This document shows positions 8,172-16,900 of a stretch of 64,000 nt of DNA, in pieces. The stretch covers positions 203,927 through 267,926 of the forward strand of contig VGXS01000002.1 in the NCBI GenBank assembly GCA_016873225.1. Direction: 5' to 3'. The translations under genes were made by a program, and so were the position numbers. The notes beneath the pieces are model-generated. The model was not told the origin of the DNA, made no database searches, and was given only the letters and a program-made list of their open reading frames with translations. The stretch's first letter is position 1. The number at the start of each line of letters is the position of its first letter. This stretch comes from Planctomycetota bacterium. Its GTDB lineage: Bacteria > Planctomycetota > Planctomycetia > Gemmatales > Gemmataceae.

Positions 8172-9629
8172 TCAAGGGCTCGTATTCCCCATCCACCATT
8201 TGAGCCACTTGGCCACGGCGGGGGTGAGGGCTGACCTCGCCGCGGCGTCGCCGGCGCGTGAAAGCGCCTGGCTGCGCGACGGGTAGGGCGTGATCCAGCC
8301 CGAGAGCCTCCGAAGCGGCCAGCGTTCCCGCAGGGCCAGGGCCATAGTTCCGATGAGTTCGCCGGCGCCCCTGCCATAGATGGAAGCGCCCGTCAGCAGA
8401 CCTTTCTCGTCGGTCCAAACCTTGAGCCAACCGGGCCCGGAATCCTCCAACGCGTGGCGGTCGTTCGCCTGCATGTCGATCCGGTGCAGCACCGGGCCGG
8501 GTTCTCCCACGCCCGCGACTTCCGGATCGGTCCAGGTGCACCAAGGCACCAGGTTGGGTTGCCAGGTGGAGCCCAGCAACAATCCGAACGGCCAAGGCTT
8601 GGCGACAAGCGCGTTGCGCACCGCCAGTCGCGCCATGGCATCGGACGCGTGTGTGAAGCGGGGCGCGCCGGCGACAACATCGCCCGCGGCAAAAACCGAT
8701 TCGTTCGTGGTGCGCAGGTAACCATCCACGCGAATGCCATCGCACCCGGGCACGGAAGAGCCGTCCGCCATCGTGGCGATTCCAGCGGCCTTGAGGTCCA
8801 GCCCGTCGAGGTTGGCCCGCCTGCCCGCGGCCAGCAGCAGCGTGTCGGCGAGAATCGGCCCGAAATCCGTGGCGGCGATCACCATGCCGCCGGCATCGCG
8901 CGCGATCGACCGCACCGCGATTCCAAGCCGCACGGTCACCCCGCATGCCGCGAGCGCCCCGGCCATGGCCTCGCCAGCCTCGGCGTCATCCCGGGGCAGC
9001 AGGCGCTCGCCATGGTGCGCCAGCGTGACGGGGCATCCCAGCCCGGCCAGCGCCTGCGACAATTCACACCCCACCGGTCCGCCACCCAACACCAGCACGC
9101 GACCGGGATTTTCAGGGAGTTGCCAAATGGTGTCGGTCGTCAGGTAAGGAACGGAATCAAGGCCCGGAATGCCTGGAATGAACGGGCCGGATCCGGTGGC
9201 GATGATCGCCTTGCGGAATCTCACCTCATGGGCGCCCACCATCGCCGAGCCGGGACCCGTGAATCGCGTCCGGCCACCCAGCACATCGATGCCAATCGAT
9301 TGGAATTTGCCGGCACTGTCGGCCTCGGACATCGCGGCCCGGCGCTCACGAACCTTTGATAACGCCTCCACGACGCCCATGGCGGATCCATGCCGGCGGG
9401 CCAGGTGCAACAACGCTTTGGAAGGAACGCATCCCGAATGGAGGCAATCGCCTCCCAGCAACCGCTCCTCGGCCAGCACCACCCGGGCCCCCAAGCCGGC
9501 CGCTCCCACGGCCGCCACCAATCCGGCGGGTCCGGCCCCCACCACCAGCAGGTGGCAAGACGACGACCCCGCCCGTGCCGGCGGCGGAGAAGTCAGGCCG
9601 CGCCTTCGCGATTCCGCGTCTAGAGTCAC
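8172..9629 (-). CDS. FAD-dependent pyridine nucleotide-disulfide oxidoreductase (mercuric reductase/dihydrolipoamide dehydrogenase-like)
   Basis: This cytoplasmic flavoprotein would use NAD(P)H and a redox-active cysteine pair to reduce a disulfide or metal substrate. The FAD dinucleotide motif GAGPAGL lies near residues 31-37. The redox pair is in GGDCLHSGCVPSK, a second Rossmann motif is GGGPVGCE, and the FAD ribityl motif is in ESVFAAGDVV. The length of 485 fits. The C-terminal active-site segment reads ITPYPSRSQ where relatives have HPYPT..E or HPTLSE. The catalytic His/Glu positions are therefore not conserved: Tyr occupies the His position, as in MerA, and Gln the Glu position. It starts with GTG overlapping the stop of the upstream small gene (GTGA). 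Substrate unknown. Confidence 0.88.
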   Translation of the reverse strand: MTLDAESRRRGLTSPPPARAGSSSCHLLVVGAGPAGLVAAVGAAGLGARVVLAEERLLGGDCLHSGCVPSKALLHLARRHGSAMGVVEALSKVRERRAAMSEADSAGKFQSIGIDVLGGRTRFTGPGSAMVGAHEVRFRKAIIATGSGPFIPGIPGLDSVPYLTTDTIWQLPENPGRVLVLGGGPVGCELSQALAGLGCPVTLAHHGERLLPRDDAEAGEAMAGALAACGVTVRLGIAVRSIARDAGGMVIAATDFGPILADTLLLAAGRRANLDGLDLKAAGIATMADGSSVPGCDGIRVDGYLRTTNESVFAAGDVVAGAPRFTHASDAMARLAVRNALVAKPWPFGLLLGSTWQPNLVPWCTWTDPEVAGVGEPGPVLHRIDMQANDRHALEDSGPGWLKVWTDEKGLLTGASIYGRGAGELIGTMALALRERWPLRRLSGWITPYPSRSQALSRAGDAAARSALTPAVAKWLKWWMGNTSP

Positions 9630-9889
9630 GGTATCAACAGTTCCAGCTTGAATCCGCGGTACCTAGCCTCCGTCATGCTGACAATGGCCGAGGTCTTCAG
9701 GAAATAGACGGCCGTGGCGACCTTGATCGGCCGCCCTCCAAACGCCTCGTCCCCGGAAATGCTGTCGACCCGTTCGCCAGTTTCAGAATTGAGGCTGATC
9801 ACATGGCCATCAAGCCCTTTGAGGCCAATGCCATCCCGCCGCGCCATGCCGGCGGGAACAATCGCGAAGCGCCCTGATGCCATGCCCAT
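9626..9889 (-). CDS. Small hypothetical protein coupled to the flavoprotein
   Basis: I do not recognise this 87-residue product. I chose the ATG at 9889 because GGAGAG lies 6 bases upstream; an in-frame TTG at 9913 has less support. There is no signal peptide or membrane segment. The middle (LKGLDGHVISLNSETGERVDSI) looks beta-rich. Its stop overlaps the GTG of the oxidoreductase by 4 bases, which suggests translational coupling and a shared role, and is the main reason to believe it is real. Confidence 0.55.
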   Translation of the reverse strand: MGMASGRFAIVPAGMARRDGIGLKGLDGHVISLNSETGERVDSISGDEAFGGRPIKVATAVYFLKTSAIVSMTEARYRGFKLELLIP

Positions 9890-10248
9890 GCAATTCTCTC
9901 CCAACAGATTCAATTAAACAGTTTGGGGCGCGGGTGAATAAGGGGCAAGCCGTACGCCACCCGATCATCGACATCCTTCAGGCGCATGCTGGGCCGCCAT
10001 TATCTTGGCCACGCATGAAAATGATCCCGGGCGAGACAGGCTCACCGAAGGACAACCGCATGCGCCAAAGCCTTGTTCGGGTTCTCGCAAAAGAAATTCC
10101 CTTGATTCGGCCTGGTTGCGGCGAAGCTTCCATGGGATGAGGCAAGAAACGGCCATGGCCGCTCACGACAGGGCAAACACCATGATGCCATCCGTGAAAT
10201 CAATACTGCCACCCACAGAAAAGAAGCCGTTTTGGTGATGTGAGAATC
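9890..10248. other. Non-coding gap
   Basis: The gap is about 360 bases between two minus-strand genes. Short reading frames here lack ribosome sites and family features. It should contain the promoter of the small gene/flavoprotein pair, but I could not pick out convincing hexamers. No repeats from the intergenic families were seen. Confidence 0.5.
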
Positions 10249-10737
10249 TTAAAGGGGGGGGCGCTGATTCAACCAAAGAACATATTGAACCGCGCCCATG
10301 AACATTCCCGCGCCAAGTCCCGCGGCCACTGATGCGATCACGGTGATGCCGATCGCCCTGATGCCTTCGTACCCGATTTGCGACCAGGTCAGCTTGGGCA
10401 AGAGCGGATTTTTTCGTCGCCTGAACCCGTTTTTGATTCTGGCCACGACCGTGCCGGTGACAAAAATCCCGATGAACATGAACAAGGCAAAACCGGACGA
10501 AAAGATGGTACCCACGACCAGGGAGATCAGTCCGAGGACAAACGATATTCCCAAAAAGCCTTCGGAAACCGGATTCGGCTGCACGCCTGGGATGGGCGGC
10601 GCCTTGGGAATGTTGATGATGGGCGCGGGCGGTGCCGGAACCAGGAAGGTGGTGTGGCACTCGGGGCATTCGAGTTCGAGTTCAGGTTCCACCATGGCCA
10701 AAAGCGGATGCAGGCAGGCCGGACAGGGAAACGCCAT
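10249..10737 (-). CDS. Zinc-ribbon membrane protein, unknown function
   Basis: The product is about 162 residues from the ATG at 10737, chosen because the product then opens directly with the zinc-ribbon segment MAFPCPACLHPLL. Two CPxC knuckles (CPAC near 5-8 and CPEC about 25 residues later) form a probable zinc ribbon. A proline-rich linker follows. Two hydrophobic regions (FLGISFVLGLISLVVGTIF and GFALFMFIGIFVTGTVV), then an amphipathic basic loop, and a last helix (IGITVIASVAAGLGAGMFMG) follow. Planctomycetes carry many such proteins with a ribbon joined to membrane helices, and their function is not established. It follows another small membrane protein gene on the same strand. Confidence 0.65.
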   Translation of the reverse strand: MAFPCPACLHPLLAMVEPELELECPECHTTFLVPAPPAPIINIPKAPPIPGVQPNPVSEGFLGISFVLGLISLVVGTIFSSGFALFMFIGIFVTGTVVARIKNGFRRRKNPLLPKLTWSQIGYEGIRAIGITVIASVAAGLGAGMFMGAVQYVLWLNQRPPL

Positions 10738-10854
10738 CCTCACGCGCCGGCGGGCCCGCCAAGGCCATGAGTCAAGCCAACCTCGCATTATTGCGGTGCC
10801 CGACATGGAGGCGAATCCTCCGTCAGCCATTGGCGAGGCGATCGGCGCGGTATG

Positions 10855-11259
10855 TCAGGCTTGGGCGGCTTTTTCGGCGGCCTCGCGCGCCTGACGCGCC
10901 TTGCGCGCCTGGATGAATGAATTCACGCAGAGGCCAACAAATACCGCGCTGATGACAACCGTCAGTTCCCCGGCCACCGCCGAGCGCTTCAGGGGGTCGA
11001 ATCCGCCGCCGGCAATCTGCCGAATCAGCGGCATGAATCCGCCCACCACACCGAACAGGCCCACCATCGCCGCCAGGTGCATCACATGCTTGCGCAGCTT
11101 TTCATTGAAGGCCAGGGCCCCGCACAAAACGAGAATGGCGCCAAACGCCGCGGGGATCAAAGCCGTGACCGGAGCCTTTTCCAGTTCGGATGTGGCGTAG
11201 CCCGTGACTCCCACGGCGATCAACAGCACCCCGGAAATGATCGTCGGCCATGCCATCAT
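10855..11259 (-). CDS. Small four-helix membrane protein, unknown function
   Basis: The product is 134 residues if translation begins at the ATG-ATG pair at 11259, preceded by GGGGGAAA. Four hydrophobic helices are visible: ISGVLLIAVGVTGY, VTALIPAAFGAILVLCGAL, VMHLAAMVGLFGVVGGFM and LTVVISAVFVGLCVNSFI. The C-terminal tail is charged and alanine-rich (QARKARQAREAAEKAAQA). I do not recognise a named family. It is divergent from the sigma factor gene. Confidence 0.7.
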   Translation of the reverse strand: MMAWPTIISGVLLIAVGVTGYATSELEKAPVTALIPAAFGAILVLCGALAFNEKLRKHVMHLAAMVGLFGVVGGFMPLIRQIAGGGFDPLKRSAVAGELTVVISAVFVGLCVNSFIQARKARQAREAAEKAAQA

Positions 11260-11573
11260 TGCGATTTCCCCCCGTGTATCGTCTTCAGGCCCCAACGCGA
11301 CCGCTCGAATGAACTCTCAGCATAGCCTGCCGGGGCCCGGCATGGGCCAAAATTTGCCTGGCGTATGCGCCGAGAGGTCCTATTGGGCCGCGATTCGGGA
11401 ACGCGCTTGCGTCCTTTAACCTCAAGACCCTTGGCCTTATCGAATGCGACAGACAACGGATTGGCCAACGGGAGCGGGATCGATTTGCCTTCCCGATCGT
11501 GTAACGATCCTGAGGCGCGGCCGTTGTAAGGGTGGATTCCAAGCCCCCTTGGCCAAACTGATGGGAAGTTGAG
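11260..11573. other. Divergent intergenic region
   Basis: About 310 bases separate the membrane protein gene and the sigma factor gene, so this must hold two divergent promoters. I see no clear housekeeping hexamers and no tRNA-like fold. An ECF-type autoregulated promoter is possible but cannot be read by eye. Confidence 0.4.
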
Positions 11574-12101
11574 TTGAACCCCTTGGATCCATGGGTGCGG
11601 GAAACCCTTCCCCGCGCCCTGGCATACGCCCGCGCCCTGTTGCGCGACCCCGTCACGGCGGAGGATGTCGTGCAAGACTGCTATTGCCGGCTCATCGAAC
11701 GGAAAGACAGGTACGACCTTCCCCGTGACGGACTAAAAATCCTCATCCGGTCGGTGACCAACGCCTGCATCGACCACAAGTCGCGCGAAAAAATGCTCTT
11801 GAGCCTCCATTCCGGAAATGAGGAAACACGCACCGATCCGGCGGATGAGGCAACCCCGGACCCGCATCAAGCCGTGGTTGGCCGTGAACTCGGGGAGCAA
11901 ATCGAGAAGGCGATGGCAGGCCTCTCCGTGGGCCAACGCGCCGCGGTCCACCTCACATGCCTTGGATACACCCTGCCGGAAGTCGCTGAAATGACCGGAG
12001 TCACCCGGGTGAACGCGGGTGTGCTGCTCCATCGCGCCCGCAAGGCGCTCAGAAAGGAACTTGGCCCCTACCTGCTCGGAGTCGACCATGAAACCATCTG
12101 A
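11574..12101 (+). CDS. ECF-like RNA polymerase sigma factor
   Basis: The 175-residue product carries region 2 (AEDVVQDCYCRLIERKD) and region 4 (LSVGQRAAVHLTCLGYTLPEVAEMTGVTRVNAGVLLHRARKALR), with a helix-turn-helix for -35 recognition. The TTG at 11574 is used as start because GGGAAG lies about 5 bases upstream and no ATG fits. It overlaps the next gene by 14 bases, a layout typical of a sigma/anti-sigma pair. The target regulon is unknown. Confidence 0.85.
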   Translation: MNPLDPWVRETLPRALAYARALLRDPVTAEDVVQDCYCRLIERKDRYDLPRDGLKILIRSVTNACIDHKSREKMLLSLHSGNEETRTDPADEATPDPHQAVVGRELGEQIEKAMAGLSVGQRAAVHLTCLGYTLPEVAEMTGVTRVNAGVLLHRARKALRKELGPYLLGVDHETI

Positions 12102-13062
12102 AAACCTGCATGACGATCCAGTCCTGCGCGCGGTGGGCGAACACATCGCGCGAACAGAAAGGCATATTGATCCCGGTTCGCTTTCAGGGCGGATCCTGGC
12201 AAATTCAAAGGCAACGCACCGGTCGGATTGGTTTTTGAATCCGGGTGGAAGGATGGCCAGGTGGGGCCTGGGCCTGGGGATGGCGGGAATCGCGGCGACG
12301 ATCCTGCTGGCTTTCCTGCTCGCCCCTTCAGCGGAGGCGCGCAGCGAGTCGGCGATACGGGAGGCGGCCGAGCACTTCCGGCTGCCACTGGAGCGTTGTT
12401 ATCTCGCGGAGGTTCGTCCTGAAGGCGAGGCGCCGGCTGACGACACCTTGCCGACGCGAAGCATGAAGGTCGTGGCGGCGGACAACCAATTCCGGGTGGA
12501 GTTGACGCGAGGCATCATTCGCTGGTCGTGGGGCAGGGAATCCGATGGAACGGTCTGGATCGCTTCGGGCCCGCATCGAGGGCTGCGAATTGGCACCGAC
12601 GAGCAAGGTCCGGGATTGTCGTGGATGGCGGAGCTATACAGCCTGCGCCCGGAAACGCTCCTCACGCAAATGCTTGGAAACTGCCGGTTGAGGGAAGACC
12701 CGCGGCAGGCGGCCAACCATCCGAGGGTCATTCACGCGGAACCGCGCCTGATGGCGCGCCATGCCTGGTTGCGTTCGGCGGATGTCGAGCTTGATGCGGA
12801 AACGAAGGCCGTCCGCAAGCTGACCTTGCGCAGGACCGGCAGGCGGGGAGACGGGATCGTGGTAGTCTCCTTCACGCTCATCGAGTCCAGGCCCGTCGAG
12901 CACGCGAAATTCCGCCTCGAGGGGAACATTTCGGAGCCTTTCCAGATATTCGACAAGGACCACCACCCCGACAGGAGGCGCGAGATCCTCAGCCGCTGGC
13001 TCGGTCCGCAAGCCGAGCATTGGCTCAAGTCAAGCCCGGCGAAACATTCCCGCGGGGATTGA
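12088..13062 (+). CDS. Probable membrane anti-sigma factor
   Basis: I start it at the ATG at 12088, inside the end of the sigma gene. The 324 residues comprise a polar N-terminal part of about 50 residues (cytoplasmic, the expected sigma-binding side), one transmembrane helix (GLGLGMAGIAATILLAFLLA, about 56-75), and a periplasmic domain of about 240 residues with DUF-like beta strands. No canonical zinc anti-sigma HxxxCxxC motif is present. The function is inferred from overlap with the sigma gene and topology. The outer domain resembles LolA/outer-membrane-sensing folds only in general appearance. Confidence 0.6.
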   Translation: MKPSENLHDDPVLRAVGEHIARTERHIDPGSLSGRILANSKATHRSDWFLNPGGRMARWGLGLGMAGIAATILLAFLLAPSAEARSESAIREAAEHFRLPLERCYLAEVRPEGEAPADDTLPTRSMKVVAADNQFRVELTRGIIRWSWGRESDGTVWIASGPHRGLRIGTDEQGPGLSWMAELYSLRPETLLTQMLGNCRLREDPRQAANHPRVIHAEPRLMARHAWLRSADVELDAETKAVRKLTLRRTGRRGDGIVVVSFTLIESRPVEHAKFRLEGNISEPFQIFDKDHHPDRRREILSRWLGPQAEHWLKSSPAKHSRGD

Positions 13063-13093
13063 TCCGTGTCCTTCCATCAACTTGCCACCCATT

Positions 13094-13133
13094 GAGCCCC
13101 GAACGGAGGCGCGAAGCACCGGAGTGAGCGGGT
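13094..13133 (+). repeat. 40-base repeat module, copy B
   Basis: It starts GAGCCCCGAACGG and ends CCGGAGTGAGCGGGT. It matches copies at 7696-7735 and 60582-60621, both of which lie on the other strand. Confidence 0.85.
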
Positions 13134-13167
13134 GATATTCAATACGGCCCACTCTGGCATTAGAACA

Positions 13168-13297
13168 AACTTCAAATAACTGACCTGCACAAGACCCCAG
13201 CACCCGCCATTATTCTGTTAGCCCTTTCATGCCCCTGAAGCGTCGAACGGCGCGAGTGAACTCTGAACTGGCGCCAGATTGTTGAATGCCTGCGAGG
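13168..13297 (+). repeat. 130-base direct repeat block, copy B
   Basis: Gap-free match to 7811-7940 with 12 differences. It lies immediately left of the inverted-repeat element, as at locus A. Confidence 0.9.
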
Positions 13298-13398
13298 GCC
13301 CCTCACTTCGCTGGGGGCTACTAAGCATCGTCAGCCTTTGTGTGGCCTTCATATTGAGATCCATTCATCGTTAAGGAGCCCTGAACGAAGTGAGGGGC
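13298..13398. repeat. REPIN-like inverted-repeat element, copy B (core flipped)
   Basis: The right arm (13376-13398) is identical to the right arm at locus A. The left arm (13298-13319) has partly diverged to GCTGGGGGCT. The 56-base core, read in reverse complement, matches locus A nearly base for base over about 40 bases, so it is inverted relative to the flanking 130-base block. Downstream (about 13401-13440) lies the reverse complement of a stretch found upstream at locus A (about 7741-7780). Confidence 0.85.
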
Positions 13399-13989
13399 GA
13401 GTCGATCAAGGAACAACACCAGGAGCCACAGCAGAAACAAAAGATCCCCATTGCGGGCTGAATTAATGGGGACATATTAAAATAGACTTGATTTGCATTT
13501 TTACCGGGATTATCAATCCAACTCATCTATTTGAAGCCATATCTAGGCAACAGCGGAAGCATCAATCTGAACGAGCGCGAACCACTCGAAAGGGTGAAGC
13601 ACCAAATCGGGGAGGATCGAAGTCCCAACTCATGGGATATTCCCGCGGGAAAACCCCGTGGCCAACCGCTCCTGGTTCCGGATCGACCGCGAGCGCAAAC
13701 GGTTCGCCGTCTTTATGTTGAAAGCGCAGGACTACCGTAGCCCGGCGCGCGACGCCTTCCGCCGAAAGGTGAACGAGGCGTTGAAAAACTAGCCCCGCCG
13801 TCCGAGGTGTCGTTATCGGCTCGAAGGTCGATTCCATCCCTACCGGGAGTTTGTCCTCCCCACGCGGCAAAAGGGGCCAAAACCAGCAATGGTCGGGCCA
13901 GTCAAAGTCAGGTAGGCCACTCTTGACACGATAAGATTGTCAGACAATCTTGTAGTGCTACCAAACTGTGAACAAGCCAGGGACCGAAT
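13399..13989. other. Gap with no intact gene
   Basis: About 590 bases between repeat B and the large cytochrome gene. It contains the inverted module shared with locus A and a string near 13460-13485 (TTAATGGGGACATATTAAAA) of the kind seen beside repeat or transposase loci. It also holds a short C-terminal protein remnant (listed separately). Nothing else was recognised. Confidence 0.5.
13658..13792 (+). pseudogene. Possible C-terminal remnant of a serine hydrolase (beta-lactamase-like)
   Basis: An open stretch of 44 codons ends in a natural stop and reads NRSWFRIDRERKRFAVFML then a basic tail (RDAFRRKVNEALKN). This pattern of a conserved hydrophobic strand followed by a helix resembles the C-terminus of the beta-lactamase/serine-hydrolase family, where a WxDPxxxLVxVFM-like strand precedes the last helix. 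No upstream catalytic SxxK or YxN part is present in any frame, so at best it is a decayed end left by rearrangement beside the repeats. Confidence 0.3.
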
Positions 13990-16900
13990 GTGAATCGCCA
14001 ACGCCTCGCTTTCTCGCTGGTCATGATCGTCTTGACCCTCGTGGCCTGGGGCGGTCGCTTTCCAGCGGCGGACCCAGCGGTACCGCTGACCGGTTCGTCG
14101 TCGGGTCTGGATGTGGTTTTCGACAAGGAAATCCATCCGCTGCTGGCCAAAACCTGCGGAAAGTGCCATGGGAAAACGCCCAAGGACAACGACCTCGATC
14201 TCACGAGGTTTGGCAAAGCCGGGGAACTACTCGCCAAGCCCAAGGTTCTTGCCGATATCGCGGAACGCCTGAACGCAGGTGACATGCCACCCCGTGAAGC
14301 GCCCCAGCCAAGCAAGGCCGAGCGCGAGCGACTGCTGGCCTGGTTCAAGTCGGCCCTCGACGCGGAGGCGACCGCGCGGATTGGCGACCCCGGACCGGTG
14401 ACGCTGCGCCGACTGAATAACGCCGAATACGACAATGTGATTCGCGATCTTACCGGAGTGGACATGCGACCGACGCGGGTGCGCGAATTTCCCGCCGACA
14501 GCGTCGGCGGCGAGGGATTCGCGAATGTCGGGGAAGCGATGCCGGTGACGCCGGGACTTGTCGAACGCTACCATCAGGCGGCGCGTGATGTCGCCGCGCA
14601 CGCCGTGCTCCTTCCATCGGGGTTCCGCTTTTCACCATCAACCGAGCGCCGGGATTGGACCGACGAGGTTCTCGGTGAAATCCGCGGCTTCCACGCGCGC
14701 CATGCCGGGCCCAACGGGGAACCGCCGCTGGCGGCCCACCTCGCCGCGACCCTCAAGCACCGCGACAGGCTCACCCGCGGCGGCGCGGCCGCCATCGCGG
14801 AGGTCGCCACCGAGGAAAAGCTGAACCGGACATACTTGGCCGCGCTTTGGGCGGGGCTCAACGGCAAGTCGGCCTCCCCGGCGGAAGCGATCGCCCAGTC
14901 GAGGCAGTGGCATGAGAAAGCGGTTCGGGACGAAGCCGAGAAGCGGCGAAGGCAGACAGCTTTCGAATCGGCCAAGAAGTTGGTGGACCTACGCTGGGCC
15001 GCGTCGAGACGGGTCCTCACGGAGTCGAAAGTCGCGGAGGCGGGTTCCGTCGCATTCGAGCGAAAGGTCTCCGTCCAACCTGGCGAGATACTGCTCCTCA
15101 CCGTTCTTCCAAACCAAAATCACGGGGCCGACAGCACGCTCATCGAATGGACGGTTCGTGAAACCAACGGTGAAAAGCGAACCTGGAACATCGCCGATGT
15201 GGTGCCGAACCTGCTGAAGGGGAACCCATGGCCGGACAAGCATGAGGCCCGTTGGAGCTTCCTGGAAGCGGGCTCCACCCCGGTTTTCCTGACCGACTAT
15301 CGCGACGGCTTCGCCGGGCATCCCGGACTGAAATCGTGGAGCAACGGTTCCGAACCGTCGGTCTTCGTGAACTCGGGAGCGGAACCGATCAAGGCATGGA
15401 CGACCCTGCCCGCCCGATCGGTCTTCGCGCATCCCGGCCAGAAGAGAAATGTGGCCATCGCCTGGACGAGTCCCATCTCGGGTGAGTTGGTGGCCACGGG
15501 CCGCGTTGCCGATGTCCACCCGTCCGGCGGCGACGGCGTGTCGTTCGAACTGTCGCATGTCGCGGCCCCGGAATTGGGAAAGGCGCTTGCCGAGCTAGGC
15601 AACAGGCCCATGGTTCGTCCGGATGCGGGCCTGCCGCCCGACATGCTGTCCGTGGTGCGGGAAAAGTGGCGTGAAGCCACCACCGACCCGGCACCGGTCA
15701 TTGCGGCGATCAAGGCCATGCAGGACCAGTTGTTTCAAGGAAACTACGGGAAGAACGCGGCCATGGCTGTTGGCAATGGGTTTCCAGCCTGGCAGGATGT
15801 GCGCCGCGAGGTGTCAATGGAAAGGGTTCAAGGTGCCGCCCGTGAACCGCTGTTCCGCATGGTGTCTTTGCCCGCCCAGCCGGACACATTCGTGGTTTGG
15901 GACCGGCTGCGGCTGGAGGGTGGCGACGGGCCGGCATTGGTGTTCGCCGAGCATCCCGAATGGGGCGCGGCGATCGAGCAAGCCTCCGGACTCAGGTTCG
16001 GCCGGCATCCCAAGGGTCGCGGGGTGCCAAAGTCCGCCCTCGTCACGGCGGCCGGTGCCGAGGTCGTCATCGACCTGAGAAAATTGCCGGCGGAAATGCA
16101 GAAGGCGCTCACGCTGCCCCGGTTCCTCCGGGCGGATGTGAGCCTCGATGAGGCGAGTCCGGAAACAGCCTCGGTTCAGGCATTCCTGATCGCCGCCACG
16201 GGTGGAGGTGGCAGGCTGGCCGAACCGGTCGCCAAGGCGACGCAGGACGACCCCCTGGCCGCGCGGATCTCGCATCCACGCGTCGCGGCGGAACGGGCCA
16301 AGCCGGCGGCGGAGTTCCGCGCGCTGTTCCCGCCAGCGGTCCTTTTTCAGCCAATCATCCCGCGAGACGCGCAGGGGAGCGTTTTCCTCTACCGCCGGGA
16401 GGACGAACCGTTGCGCCGACTCTTACTTGATGACGCCGGCCGGTCGGAGATCAATCGGCTCTGGAGCGAGCTGGAGTTCGTGAGCGAGCAGGCGCTCGCC
16501 ACCCCGATCGCCTATGAAGGACTCGTCCAATACTACCGGAAGCCGAACGACGGCGCCCGGATCATGTTCTTCTACATCCAGGAGTTTGAAAAGCAGATCA
16601 AGCGGGAGGAGAAGGCGTTTCTCGAGGCCCAGGCCGCGGCGGCACCAAGGCACCTCGAGGCCCTCCTGGCATTCGCCGCGAAGGCATGGCGTCGTCCGCT
16701 CGACGCGGATGAGCGCGCTGTGATCCTCGCGTCGTACCACGCCGACCGCAAGGAAGGCGTCAAGCACGATCCGGCATTCCGGGCCGCGCTTGCGCGTGTC
16801 CTCTCATCGCCCTGGTTCCTTTACCGGGTCGAACAGCCGGCGGCCGGGCCTCGCTGGGGGCCGGTGTCAGGCGCGGAACTGGCGACACGGCTCAGCTTCC

